From: Bacteroidota bacterium
GTDB lineage: Bacteria; Bacteroidota; Bacteroidia; Flavobacteriales_D; Crocinitomicaceae
NCBI GenBank assembly: GCA_006226555.1
Contig: SBGS01000302.1
Location: 1-21,351 of the forward strand
Length of the DNA: 21,351 bases
Direction: 5' to 3'
Shown here: positions 6,178 through 13,858 of the stretch, one piece after another
Layout of the letters: each line of letters begins with the position of its first letter
Numbering within the stretch: position 1 is the stretch's first letter
Translations under genes and position numbers: made by a program
The notes under the pieces: generated by a model
Databases searched by the model: none
What the model was told of the DNA's origin: nothing
What the model saw: only the letters and a program-made list of their open reading frames with translations

Positions 6178-8944
6178 TACTCTTCAGGTAGCTACCTGTA
6201 GCACTTTCTTTACATTTTATGAGCTCTTCGGGAGTTCCTGAAAATACAATTTGTCCACCTTGGTCACCGCCTCCGGGACCAAGATCGATGATATGATCTG
6301 CGCACTTTATTACATCCATGTCGTGCTCGATCACAACAACGCTATGACCATTATCGATCAACTCGTTCAATGCAATGATCAGTTTGTGAATATCATGAAA
6401 ATGAAGACCGGTTGTAGGTTCGTCAAATACGAATAGAGTAGGCGAAGCATTAGTTCCTTTTACCAGAAAAGATGCGAGCTTGATTCTTTGGGCCTCGCCA
6501 CCACTCAAAGTACTGGAGGCCTGACCCATTTTAAGATAACCTAAACCGACTTTTACAAGAGGTTCTAGTTTCTCAACGATCTTTTTCTCGAGTCTGTCTT
6601 CACTCTGTGAGAAAAAGGTAATTGCTTCCTGGATATCCATATTCAGGATATCACTGATATTCTTATCCCTGTATTGGATCTCCAAGGTTTCGCTCTTAAA
6701 GCGCGTCCCGTTACATACTTCGCAAACAAGGTGTACGTCGGCCATAAATTGCATTCCAACAGTGATCTCTCCTTCACCTTCACACACTTCACATCTTCCA
6801 CCTTCTACATTGAAACTAAAAAAGCCTGTTTTATATCCGCGCGCTTTTGCTAGAGGCTGTCTTGAATATAGGTCTCGTATATCGTCATAAGCCTTAACGT
6901 AAGTAACAGGGTTACTTCGCGAAGATTTTCCGATTGGATTTTGATCTACGAATTCAATGTTCTTTAAGTACTTAAAATCACCCTTAAAACTTCTATGATC
7001 ACCAATAGCATCACCAAATACGCCTAGCTCTTTTTTAACCAGAGGAACTAACAGCTCACGAATCAAAGTTGATTTACCTGAACCGCTCACTCCTGTGATA
7101 CAGACTAACATTTGGAGAGGTATGCTGACATCAACGTTTCTCAAATTGAATTGTCTGGCACCAATGATCTCTAGTTTGTCTTTTATCTTTCTTCTTTTCT
7201 TTGGAACAGGGATTTCAAGCTTATGCGTTAAGTACTTCGCTGTTAGACTATCTTCTGCGAGCAATAGTTTTGAATGATCACCTTGAAAAACCACTTTCCC
7301 TCCGTAAACACCTGCCTCGGGACCGATGTCAAGTATCTCATCAGCTGAACGCATGATCTCCTCCTCATGCTCTACAATTAGTACGGTATTACCAAGATCT
7401 CTCAGTCTATGCAAAACCTCTATTAAACGACTGGTGTCTTTGGGATGCAAACCTATTGATGGTTCATCCAAAATATACATTGAACCAACCAAACTACTAC
7501 CTAGAGAAGTAGCCAGATTTATGCGTTGCGATTCTCCACCGGATAAACTATTCGACGCGCGATTTAAAGTTAAATATCCTAAGCCTACGGCATCAAGAAA
7601 TTCCAGACGACTGATTATTTCAGGAAGGATCCGTTTTGATAGTTGATTATCCTCTATTTCCTCTTTTACCTGATAAAAATAATCCAGCGCTTCGCGAATC
7701 TGTAACAATACGATATCCGTGATGGATTTCCCGAGGATCTTAACATAACCGGCATCTTTACGAAGTCTGGTTCCTTTACAGTCCGGACATATCGTTTTAC
7801 CTCTATATCGCGACAGCATAACCCTGTATTGAATTTTGTATGCTTTCGACTCAACGTATTGGAAGAAATCGTGAATACCTTCTACGCCTTTCGCACCATT
7901 CCAAAGTAGATCCAGTTCTTTTTCACTCAGTTCTGATACTGGTCTGTGAATAGGGAAACCTACTTTTGATGCCTGGTATACGAAATGGTCCTTGTATTCG
8001 GACATTTTTTCTCCATGCCATGGTACAACAGCTCCTTCGTAAACTGAAAGGTCTTTATCAGGAATGACCAGATTGGGGTCAATTCCTATCACTGATCCAT
8101 ATCCTTCACATTTTTTACAAGCACCAAATGGGTTATTGAATGTAAAGAAATGAGTTGTTGGCTCCTGGAATTCAATACCATCTCTTTCAAATCTTGTACT
8201 GAATAATCTAAATACACCTGAATCATTGATTAGCACGCATTCGCCTTCTCCTTCGGCAAAAGCAATACCGACCGAATCGGATATTCGAGCCCTGTTCTCA
8301 TCAGATGTAATATCATTTTGTACTCTATCTATAACCAGATGTGAATTGTGAATGTCCAAATCAGATTCTTCCAACTCCGCTATCTGATAAAAATTGGAGT
8401 TTAGATATAGCCTGCGATATCCTTGCTCTTTCAGCAGTCTCAGGAGTTTCTCTCTACCAAAGCGATCCAGATTTCTCAGTGGGGCTGCTATTGTTGTATA
8501 ATCGTCAGCCTTCAACTCACCAATGGCCTCTATTACATCCGTCACGGAATCCTTTTTTACTTCTTCCCCAGATACAGGAGAATAGGTCTTTCCCGCTTTA
8601 GAAAAGAGGATCTTCAAATAGTCGTATATCTCAGTTGTCGTTCCAACAGTTGACCTTGGGTTCGAAGAGATGACTTTTTGTTGAATGGCGATCGCGGGAG
8701 CAATTCCTTTTATATAATCAGCTTCCGGCTTATCCAGTTTGCCAAGGAATTGTCGTGCATAAGCACTTAAACTTTCGACATACCTTCGCTGACCTTCTGC
8801 ATACAATGTATCAAAGGCTAAAGAACTTTTTCCCGAGCCGGAAATCCCTGTAATGACAGTCATTTTTCCGTGGGGAATAGAGACGTCAAGATTCTTAAGA
8901 TTATGAACTCTTGCTCCTTTAATTTCGATGAAGTTCTTCGACAC
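6170..8944 (-). CDS. uvrA: UvrABC excinuclease subunit A
   Basis: ATP-dependent DNA damage sensor of nucleotide excision repair, which loads UvrB. With the GTG start at 8944 it has 924 residues. The open frame extends back to a TTG at 9019, but those 25 residues are not UvrA-like, and the conserved start (I-E-I-K-G-A-R-V-H-N-L) lies 5 residues into the shorter form. Counting from 8944: Walker A of the first ATPase G-I-S-G-S-G-K-S-S at 33-41; CXXC pairs at 276/279, 386/389, 718/721 and 741/744; ABC signatures L-S-G-G-E-S-Q at 467-473 and L-S-G-G-E-A-Q at 813-819; second Walker A G-V-S-G-S-G-K-S-T at 618-626; Walker B D-E-P near 493 and 841. The CXXC pair that normally precedes F-S-F-N-N-P is missing (see findings). 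Transcribed divergently from the sigma factor gene. Confidence 0.97.
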   Translation of the reverse strand: MSKNFIEIKGARVHNLKNLDVSIPHGKMTVITGISGSGKSSLAFDTLYAEGQRRYVESLSAYARQFLGKLDKPEADYIKGIAPAIAIQQKVISSNPRSTVGTTTEIYDYLKILFSKAGKTYSPVSGEEVKKDSVTDVIEAIGELKADDYTTIAAPLRNLDRFGREKLLRLLKEQGYRRLYLNSNFYQIAELEESDLDIHNSHLVIDRVQNDITSDENRARISDSVGIAFAEGEGECVLINDSGVFRLFSTRFERDGIEFQEPTTHFFTFNNPFGACKKCEGYGSVIGIDPNLVIPDKDLSVYEGAVVPWHGEKMSEYKDHFVYQASKVGFPIHRPVSELSEKELDLLWNGAKGVEGIHDFFQYVESKAYKIQYRVMLSRYRGKTICPDCKGTRLRKDAGYVKILGKSITDIVLLQIREALDYFYQVKEEIEDNQLSKRILPEIISRLEFLDAVGLGYLTLNRASNSLSGGESQRINLATSLGSSLVGSMYILDEPSIGLHPKDTSRLIEVLHRLRDLGNTVLIVEHEEEIMRSADEILDIGPEAGVYGGKVVFQGDHSKLLLAEDSLTAKYLTHKLEIPVPKKRRKIKDKLEIIGARQFNLRNVDVSIPLQMLVCITGVSGSGKSTLIRELLVPLVKKELGVFGDAIGDHRSFKGDFKYLKNIEFVDQNPIGKSSRSNPVTYVKAYDDIRDLYSRQPLAKARGYKTGFFSFNVEGGRCEVCEGEGEITVGMQFMADVHLVCEVCNGTRFKSETLEIQYRDKNISDILNMDIQEAITFFSQSEDRLEKKIVEKLEPLVKVGLGYLKMGQASSTLSGGEAQRIKLASFLVKGTNASPTLFVFDEPTTGLHFHDIHKLIIALNELIDNGHSVVVIEHDMDVIKCADHIIDLGPGGGDQGGQIVFSGTPEELIKCKESATGSYLKSKL

Positions 8945-8960
8945 GATAAGGTATTTTCTA

Positions 8961-8968
8961 CAAATATA
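8961..8968 (-). promoter_or_regulatory. Perfect -7 element just upstream of uvrA
   Basis: The minus strand reads TATATTTG at 8968-8961, a perfect TAnnTTTG match. It sits 16 nt before the GTG at 8944, giving a very short leader. No matching -33 TTTG is seen at the expected distance. Its position inside the longer reading frame supports the downstream start. Confidence 0.4.
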
Positions 8969-9057
8969 CGGATCAATAAGAGAGGTGAATTCTATTTTTT
9001 TTTCGTTTCCGCCAACCAATTTGAAATGAGTTTCGTTTTCTGAGTAAGAGCAAATAG

Positions 9058-9089
9058 TTTGGTAGTTCTAAACTTTTTACTTAGATTAG
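9058..9089 (+). promoter_or_regulatory. Candidate promoter of the sigma factor gene
   Basis: TTTG (9058-9061), a 20-nt spacer, then TAGATTAG (9082-9089), one mismatch from TAnnTTTG. This matches the Bacteroidota -33/-7 layout well. The predicted leader is about 78 nt. The rest of the 9020-9173 spacer contains only a weak TTCTG/CAGAA inverted repeat near 9141-9158. Confidence 0.45.
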
Positions 9090-9173
9090 TATTTCAATTT
9101 AAAAAACTCGTACGCCTATAGCACATCATTACTCTAAACATTCTGCTTAAGAACAGAAACTAATAGTGAGTCT

Positions 9174-9770
9174 ATGATGTTTGTTAATTGCGATGATCGT
9201 ACGTTGATCACAAAGTATATTTCAGGAGAAGAAAAGGCGTTTGAAGTGTTATTACTTCGCCATAAGGATCGTATTTATCGTTCAATTCAAATGAAGGTAA
9301 GAGATGAGGCATTGGCAAATGACTTATTTCAAGATGCGTTCATTAAGATCATTAATACACTGAAAGCCGGAAACTATAACGAAGAAGGAAAGTTCTTGCC
9401 TTGGGCGTTACGCATTGCTCAAAATCTTGTAATAGACCATTTCAGAAAGTCAAATAAGGTAAAAATGATATCAGAATCGTCTTCTTTGAAGGATGATTAT
9501 AATATTCTTCACACGCTCAAGCTGGAAGAAGGAACGATCGAGCAACAAATTGGCCGTGATGAACTAGAAGGACAAGTGGTAGAATTAATCGATCATCTTC
9601 CTGAATCACAACGTGAAATATTGAAGCTTAGAATTTACAATGATATGTCTTTCAAGGATATCGCTGAGCTATACGATATTAGCATTAATACAGCCTTGGG
9701 ACGTATGCGCTATGCTTTGATCAATCTGAGAAAATTGATGGAAAAGTACAACGTTGTAACTGAATACTGA
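9174..9770 (+). CDS. RNA polymerase sigma factor, sigma-70 family (ECF type)
   Basis: Alternative sigma factor of 198 residues. Region 2 spans about 20-92, with the core-binding helix D-L-F-Q-D-A-F-I-K (50-58) and promoter-melting segment (W77 to F90). A linker follows (about 93-128), then region 4 (about 130-190) with the helix-turn-helix M-S-F-K-D-I-A-E-L-Y-D-I-S at 158-170. It is compact with only regions 2 and 4, as in ECF factors. The sequence is of the type widely conserved in Bacteroidota (E-E-G-K-F-L-P-W and I-N-T-A-L-G-R-M-R-Y-A-L-I-N-L-R). ATGs at 9174 and 9177 are equivalent alternatives. No anti-sigma factor or FecR-like gene adjoins it: upstream is divergent uvrA and downstream a convergent acyltransferase gene. 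The regulon is unknown. Confidence 0.93.
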   Translation: MMFVNCDDRTLITKYISGEEKAFEVLLLRHKDRIYRSIQMKVRDEALANDLFQDAFIKIINTLKAGNYNEEGKFLPWALRIAQNLVIDHFRKSNKVKMISESSSLKDDYNILHTLKLEEGTIEQQIGRDELEGQVVELIDHLPESQREILKLRIYNDMSFKDIAELYDISINTALGRMRYALINLRKLMEKYNVVTEY

Positions 9771-9797
9771 TCAGTAATTCAGATATCTTTCTTTTTT
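9760..9797 (+). terminator. Stop-codon palindrome with downstream T-rich tract
   Basis: CTGAATACTGA (9760-9770) mirrors TCAGTAATTCAG (9771-9782) with one bulged A. The dyad axis lies exactly between the sigma factor TGA and the TGA of the convergent acyltransferase gene. On the plus strand a T-rich tract including T6 follows (9788-9797). As RNA it would fold as a stem of about 9 bp with a GATC loop. It is probably the sigma gene terminator and possibly bidirectional. Confidence 0.5.
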
Positions 9798-10682
9798 CTC
9801 TTCGTAGATATCCTTTAACGTAACGAGGATACCAGTTTCTTCAACATCACCGAAATCCGGATTGATCGCTGTACCGAAAGTTTTCATGGTAGGAGACAGG
9901 TTCATGTATATGTTGACCAGAGGTGGTATGAATTCTCCTCTTTCTCTAACGAATGTATTGAGGACTTTAAATCCTTCGTTGAAATCAAGTCCCTCTAGCA
10001 TTTGGTTATATGCTGTAACTGGATAATCTAATTCCAATGGGTGATAAGGAACTATGAGCGCTTCTTTATCCGGAAAATAGTAGTGTAAAAAGTGCAAAAG
10101 GAAATTACGCGCTTCAGCGTTATAGCTGCTGTACATGGTTACCTTACCAAAGAAATACTCGATCTCAGGATTCGTGCGAGTGATTGCACCTAATCCGTCC
10201 CAGATATTGTCCAGAGAAAATAGTCCTTTCCTGGGGTTTACCGAAGGTTGGTAATTGGGTTGCACCCAACTTCGACCAAGCTCGATCGTATTAGGAAGGT
10301 AGTTTTTTACGAACTTTTCCGTAAAACTGAAGTAGTGAGCAGTGGAAAGCGCTATTTCATCCCCATGGATTGCCTTTTTACAAAGGATATAGCGATAGCC
10401 GCCAATGATCTCTTCATCTTCGGGTGACCAAACGATGAGTTGAGAATAACAATTAGGTCCCTCGTCGAATTCATCCAAGTCGAAAGATTTTCCTGTTCCC
10501 CCGCCCGATGCGCGAAAAGTGACTTCTCTCAATCGCCCGATCTCTTTAAGTATATTCGGAGAGTTATTCGCATCTACACTGTAGATCTCATTATTCCCTT
10601 TACGGGTAGTTCTGAGGAATCTCTCCTTGGTTAATTCGCTCTTGATCAATTCCCTATCAACACGATCAATTATCGGTTCCAT
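9771..10682 (-). CDS. GNAT-type N-acyltransferase, GlsB/OlsB-like (amino-acid lipid synthesis)
   Basis: Likely transfers a 3-hydroxy fatty acyl group to the amino group of an amino acid (glycine or ornithine), the first step to aminolipids. The 303 residues contain an OlsB/'hemolysin'-type acetyltransferase fold: E53 and F56 in L-R-E-V-T-F-R (51-57), D68-L-D-E-F-D, G94-G-Y-R-Y, E134-L-G-R-S-W-V (133-140), and G-K-V-T-M-Y-S-S-Y (179-187). A C-terminal extension of about 100 residues follows, typical of Bacteroidota GlsB-like proteins. The start is ATG 10682, which shares one base with the stop of the upstream acyltransferase gene (T-G-A-T-G), indicating translational coupling; GTG 10685 is an alternative. 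Whether the amino acid is glycine or ornithine cannot be read from sequence. Confidence 0.82.
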   Translation of the reverse strand: MEPIIDRVDRELIKSELTKERFLRTTRKGNNEIYSVDANNSPNILKEIGRLREVTFRASGGGTGKSFDLDEFDEGPNCYSQLIVWSPEDEEIIGGYRYILCKKAIHGDEIALSTAHYFSFTEKFVKNYLPNTIELGRSWVQPNYQPSVNPRKGLFSLDNIWDGLGAITRTNPEIEYFFGKVTMYSSYNAEARNFLLHFLHYYFPDKEALIVPYHPLELDYPVTAYNQMLEGLDFNEGFKVLNTFVRERGEFIPPLVNIYMNLSPTMKTFGTAINPDFGDVEETGILVTLKDIYEEKKERYLNY

Positions 10683-11509
10683 CACACTTCTTTTTTCAAT
10701 TCGTAGGTAATACTTCGTATCGCCTTTGCTGCTTCATTATCGTTAGAATAAGTGAAGAGATCCTTATTCGGAATACGCTCACCTACAACGAATTTTAATT
10801 TCTTTTTTTCTTGCTGAAACATTTCATCCGACAGATAAAGCATCTCAACATTCGTTTTTATGCCCAAGAATTTTCTAATACTGTATAGTCTGTAGAAAAA
10901 CTTGCTCAATTTTCCATCAATGTAAATGGGGATGACATCGTGCCCATGCATTTTCGCATACTTCACAAATGTCTTTTTCCATTCGAAGTCTTGGATCTTA
11001 CGCTGGTATTTCCGACTGACCATACCTGCCGGGAAAATACAGACGGCGTTGTCGGATTCGAAGAGCTCATCTATTTTTTCCTTTAGACTAACTCCGGATC
11101 TACCATGTTTATTCACACCGACAAATAGCTCACGAAGATTCTCGAGATTCATCAGTAGGTCATTGACGACAAATTTAAGATCGCTTCTATGCTCGCGAAG
11201 AGCTGAAACCAATGCAATGGCATCCATTCCTCCCAAAGGATGATTCATCACGATCACGATCTTGCCGGATTTAGGAATTCTGTCTTGGTTAATGATTTCT
11301 GTCTGTATCTGAAAATGATCAATGATGGCATCACAGAAATCAATTCCGTAAAGGTCCTTGTTTTTACCAATAAAATCGTTGACTTCGTTCTGATGCAGGA
11401 TGCGTTTCAGATAGCGGATTACGAATCCAGGAAGGCGCTTGAGCGTCTTGGGACTCTTACTGGCGATCAATCGCTCAACGTCTATGAACTTTTCTTCTGC
11501 CACCAACAC
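10682..11509 (-). CDS. Lysophospholipid-type O-acyltransferase, GlsA/OlsA-like
   Basis: Predicted membrane-associated acyltransferase (PlsC-like) that would add the second, ester-linked acyl chain to the product of the coupled GNAT enzyme. In its 275 residues the acyltransferase motif is V-M-N-H-P-L-G-G-M-D with H90 and D96, and F-P-A-G (159-162) stands for the third motif. G137-R-S-G-V fits the motif between them. The spacing is H-X5-D rather than the usual H-X4-D. The start is GTG at 11509: an in-frame TAA lies two codons upstream and no ATG is available. It is the first gene of a two-gene unit and is divergent from the aminotransferase gene, with a 138-bp spacer. A generic phospholipid acyltransferase role is possible, but the pairing argues for aminolipid synthesis. 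Confidence 0.8.
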   Translation of the reverse strand: MLVAEEKFIDVERLIASKSPKTLKRLPGFVIRYLKRILHQNEVNDFIGKNKDLYGIDFCDAIIDHFQIQTEIINQDRIPKSGKIVIVMNHPLGGMDAIALVSALREHRSDLKFVVNDLLMNLENLRELFVGVNKHGRSGVSLKEKIDELFESDNAVCIFPAGMVSRKYQRKIQDFEWKKTFVKYAKMHGHDVIPIYIDGKLSKFFYRLYSIRKFLGIKTNVEMLYLSDEMFQQEKKKLKFVVGERIPNKDLFTYSNDNEAAKAIRSITYELKKEV

Positions 11510-11618
11510 GAAATTACTGTTTATTCTCTTTCAGATACCCAAATTGTGAAAAAGATCATTTTACGAACATTTTTAAAACGATTCGGCAAGATCACGTGCA
11601 TACTTACCATGTTTATTG

Positions 11619-11626
11619 TAGTTTTG
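11619..11626 (+). promoter_or_regulatory. Perfect -7 element upstream of the aminotransferase operon
   Basis: TAGTTTTG matches TAnnTTTG exactly and lies 21 nt before the ATG at 11648. No clear TTTG is found 19-21 nt further upstream. The rest of the divergent spacer (11510-11618) holds a CACGTG palindrome at 11594-11599 and nothing else I can support. Confidence 0.4.
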
Positions 11627-11647
11627 CACGCGTAATCAAGAAATACC

Positions 11648-12841
11648 ATGATCCAACTTTCTGAACGCATAAAATCGATGGAAGAATCAGCTACCATCGC
11701 TATGTCACGAAAAAGCCGTGAACTAAAGGCACAAGGTAAAGATGTCATCTCCTTGAGTCTTGGAGAACCTGATTTTTTTACACCTGATTTTATCAAGGAT
11801 GCAGCTAAAAAAGCGCTTGATGAAAATTACACGATGTATACGCCCGTACCAGGTTATGACGACCTTAGAGCGGCAATATGTCGTAAATTCAAACGTGATA
11901 ACGGGTTGAATTATACGCCGGATCAGATCGTTGTATCCACAGGGGCTAAACAATCTATAGCCAATGTGGTCATGAGTTTGGTTGACGAGGGGGATGAGGT
12001 GATCATTCCTGCTCCATACTGGGTATCTTATTATGAGATCGTTAAGGTTGCCGGAGGTGTTCCTGTTGTAATTTCTGCCGGAATCGATCAGGATTTTAAG
12101 ATCAATGGGAAACAATTAAGTGAAGCCATTACTCCAAAGACGAAGATGATGATCTTCTCAACACCGTGTAATCCTACAGGTTCTGTTTACACGAAGGATG
12201 AGCTGCGTGAACTGGCCGATGTGTTAGTGAAGCACGAGCGCATCGTTACTATAAGTGATGAGATCTATGAGCATATCAATTTCTCATCGAAACATGAGAG
12301 TCTTGCTCAGTTTGAAGATATATATGATCGCGTCGTGACGATAAATGGTGTTTCAAAAGCTTGGGCTATGACCGGATGGCGTTTAGGATATATCGGCGCT
12401 CACAAGGATATTGCTTCAGCTTGTAACAAAGTACAAGGACAATTTACATCCGGTACATGTTCGATTACACAACGCGCTGCGATTGCAGCAGTTGATGCTG
12501 ATCCTGCTGTATTGAAAGACATGGTTAAAGCTTTTGAAAGTAGACGAGAGCTTGTCTTGAATGCATTAAATGAAATTCCTGGTGTGAAAGCGAACAGACC
12601 TCAAGGAGCATTTTATGTTTTTCCGGATATTTCTTCGTTCTTTGGTAAATCATACGGTTCGTATACCATCAATAGTGCAAATGATCTTTCTTTGTATTTG
12701 CTTGATGAAGGATTGGTTGCCCTGGTAACTGGAGAGGCATTTGGTGATCCTAACTGTATCAGGATTTCATACGCTGCATCAGAAGAAGTGTTGAATGAAG
12801 CAATGAAGCGAATTAAGGAAGCATTGTCAAAATTGAGTTAA
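11648..12841 (+). CDS. Pyridoxal-phosphate aminotransferase, class I (aspartate aminotransferase, subgroup Ib type)
   Basis: Cytosolic fold-type I aminotransferase, most likely interconverting aspartate and 2-oxoglutarate with oxaloacetate and glutamate. It has 397 residues, normal for the family. Key residues are visible: S-L-G-E-P-D (37-42) near the N-terminus, N-P-T-G (175-178), D204 and Y207 in S-D-E-I-Y-E, the Schiff-base K237 in S-K-A-W-A-M-T-G-W-R, and R372 in I-R-I-S-Y-A for the substrate alpha-carboxylate. Related subgroup members use other amino acids (for example prephenate), so exact specificity is inferred. The start is ATG 11648, 21 nt after a perfect -7 element. It appears to be the first gene of a co-directional run; the next ATG follows the TAA with no gap. 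Confidence 0.93.
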   Translation: MIQLSERIKSMEESATIAMSRKSRELKAQGKDVISLSLGEPDFFTPDFIKDAAKKALDENYTMYTPVPGYDDLRAAICRKFKRDNGLNYTPDQIVVSTGAKQSIANVVMSLVDEGDEVIIPAPYWVSYYEIVKVAGGVPVVISAGIDQDFKINGKQLSEAITPKTKMMIFSTPCNPTGSVYTKDELRELADVLVKHERIVTISDEIYEHINFSSKHESLAQFEDIYDRVVTINGVSKAWAMTGWRLGYIGAHKDIASACNKVQGQFTSGTCSITQRAAIAAVDADPAVLKDMVKAFESRRELVLNALNEIPGVKANRPQGAFYVFPDISSFFGKSYGSYTINSANDLSLYLLDEGLVALVTGEAFGDPNCIRISYAASEEVLNEAMKRIKEALSKLS

Positions 12842-13831
12842 ATGAATGTTGAAGCGATCTTTGGGAGTTTTAAATCAAAGCGTATCCTAATTGTCGGAGA
12901 CGTAATGATCGACGCTTATCTGAAAGGTAAAGTTAGTCGGATCTCTCCTGAAGCACCGGTTCCTATCATAAATCTTCAAGCAAGAGAAGAGCGACTCGGG
13001 GGAGCAGCCAATGTAGCGATGAATATCAAAGCCATGGGAGCGGAACCGATATTGTGTACTGTTGTAGGGGACGATGGTGGTGCAGATCGTTTTGATCGCT
13101 TGTTAAAAAATGAAGGTCTTACCAATGAAGGTATCATACGTTTTGCTGATCGGGTAACTGCCGTTAAAACGAGAGTCATTGGGAATAATCAGCAGCTGCT
13201 GAGAGTGGATGAAGAGATGATTCAGAATTTATCCACTGAACAAGAGGACCAGCTGGTTCAAAAAGTAGAGTCTCTTATCAAAAAGGGAGTTGATGCATTG
13301 ATTTTTGAAGATTACAATAAAGGCACTCTGACGGCTGAAGTTATTCGTCGCTTGATCGAAATAGCGAAAGAGAACGGCGTATTGACTACTGTTGATCCTA
13401 AATTTGAAAACTTCTTGAATTACACAGGTGTTACCTTGTTTAAACCGAATTTGAAAGAATTAAGTGAAGGATTGGGGAGGTTGATCGAATTTTCTGAAGA
13501 TCGTTCTCAGTTTGAATCTGCTGTAGCAGAGCTTGAAAATAAATTGAACAACACATACACCTTCGTTACACTTTCCGAACATGGAGTTTTCATGAAAGAT
13601 GGGGATGGTAAACACTACCTGCCTGCTCATAGAAGGTCCATTTCAGATGTGAGTGGGGCAGGTGATACGGTAATTGCCGTTGCAACTCTTTGTCTCAGTG
13701 CCGGTTTATCCGGACTTGAGGTGGCACAGATTGCAAATCTGGCAGGTGGACTCGTTTGCGAGCATAGAGGTGTTGTTCCAATAGATAGAGATCGTCTTCT
13801 TTCGGAAACGATCAAAACCATGAATACATAA
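12842..13831 (+). CDS. rfaE1: D-glycero-beta-D-manno-heptose-7-phosphate kinase (PfkB family)
   Basis: Phosphorylates heptose 7-phosphate at C1 on the way to ADP-heptose for the lipopolysaccharide core. The 329-residue protein is a ribokinase/PfkB-fold kinase: I-L-I-V-G-D-V-M-I-D at 15-24, the RfaE-typical R-I-S-P-E-A-P-V-P (33-41), the G-G-A-A-N-V-A motif (53-59), and the ATP-site signature S-G-A-G-D-T (271-276) with D275 as catalytic base. It ends after the kinase domain: the C-terminal adenylyltransferase half of E. coli HldE (about 475 residues in total) is absent, so a separate nucleotidyltransferase is expected elsewhere. It starts immediately after the aminotransferase TAA, which implies coupling. 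Another PfkB sugar kinase is a less likely alternative because R-I-S-P-E-A-P-V-P is characteristic. Confidence 0.87.
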   Translation: MNVEAIFGSFKSKRILIVGDVMIDAYLKGKVSRISPEAPVPIINLQAREERLGGAANVAMNIKAMGAEPILCTVVGDDGGADRFDRLLKNEGLTNEGIIRFADRVTAVKTRVIGNNQQLLRVDEEMIQNLSTEQEDQLVQKVESLIKKGVDALIFEDYNKGTLTAEVIRRLIEIAKENGVLTTVDPKFENFLNYTGVTLFKPNLKELSEGLGRLIEFSEDRSQFESAVAELENKLNNTYTFVTLSEHGVFMKDGDGKHYLPAHRRSISDVSGAGDTVIAVATLCLSAGLSGLEVAQIANLAGGLVCEHRGVVPIDRDRLLSETIKTMNT

Positions 13832-13858
13832 TTTCTGAAACCAATTAGGTATAGCGTG

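Noticed and set aside
9141..9158. TTCTG/CAGAA inverted repeat in the uvrA/sigma spacer as an operator
   Set aside because: Only 5-bp arms around an 8-nt centre, which is easily due to chance in AT-rich DNA.
11240..11635. Plus-strand open frame of 131 codons opposite the O-acyltransferase and spacer
   Set aside because: It overlaps a supported minus-strand gene over most of its length and runs through the divergent spacer; no recognisable domain.
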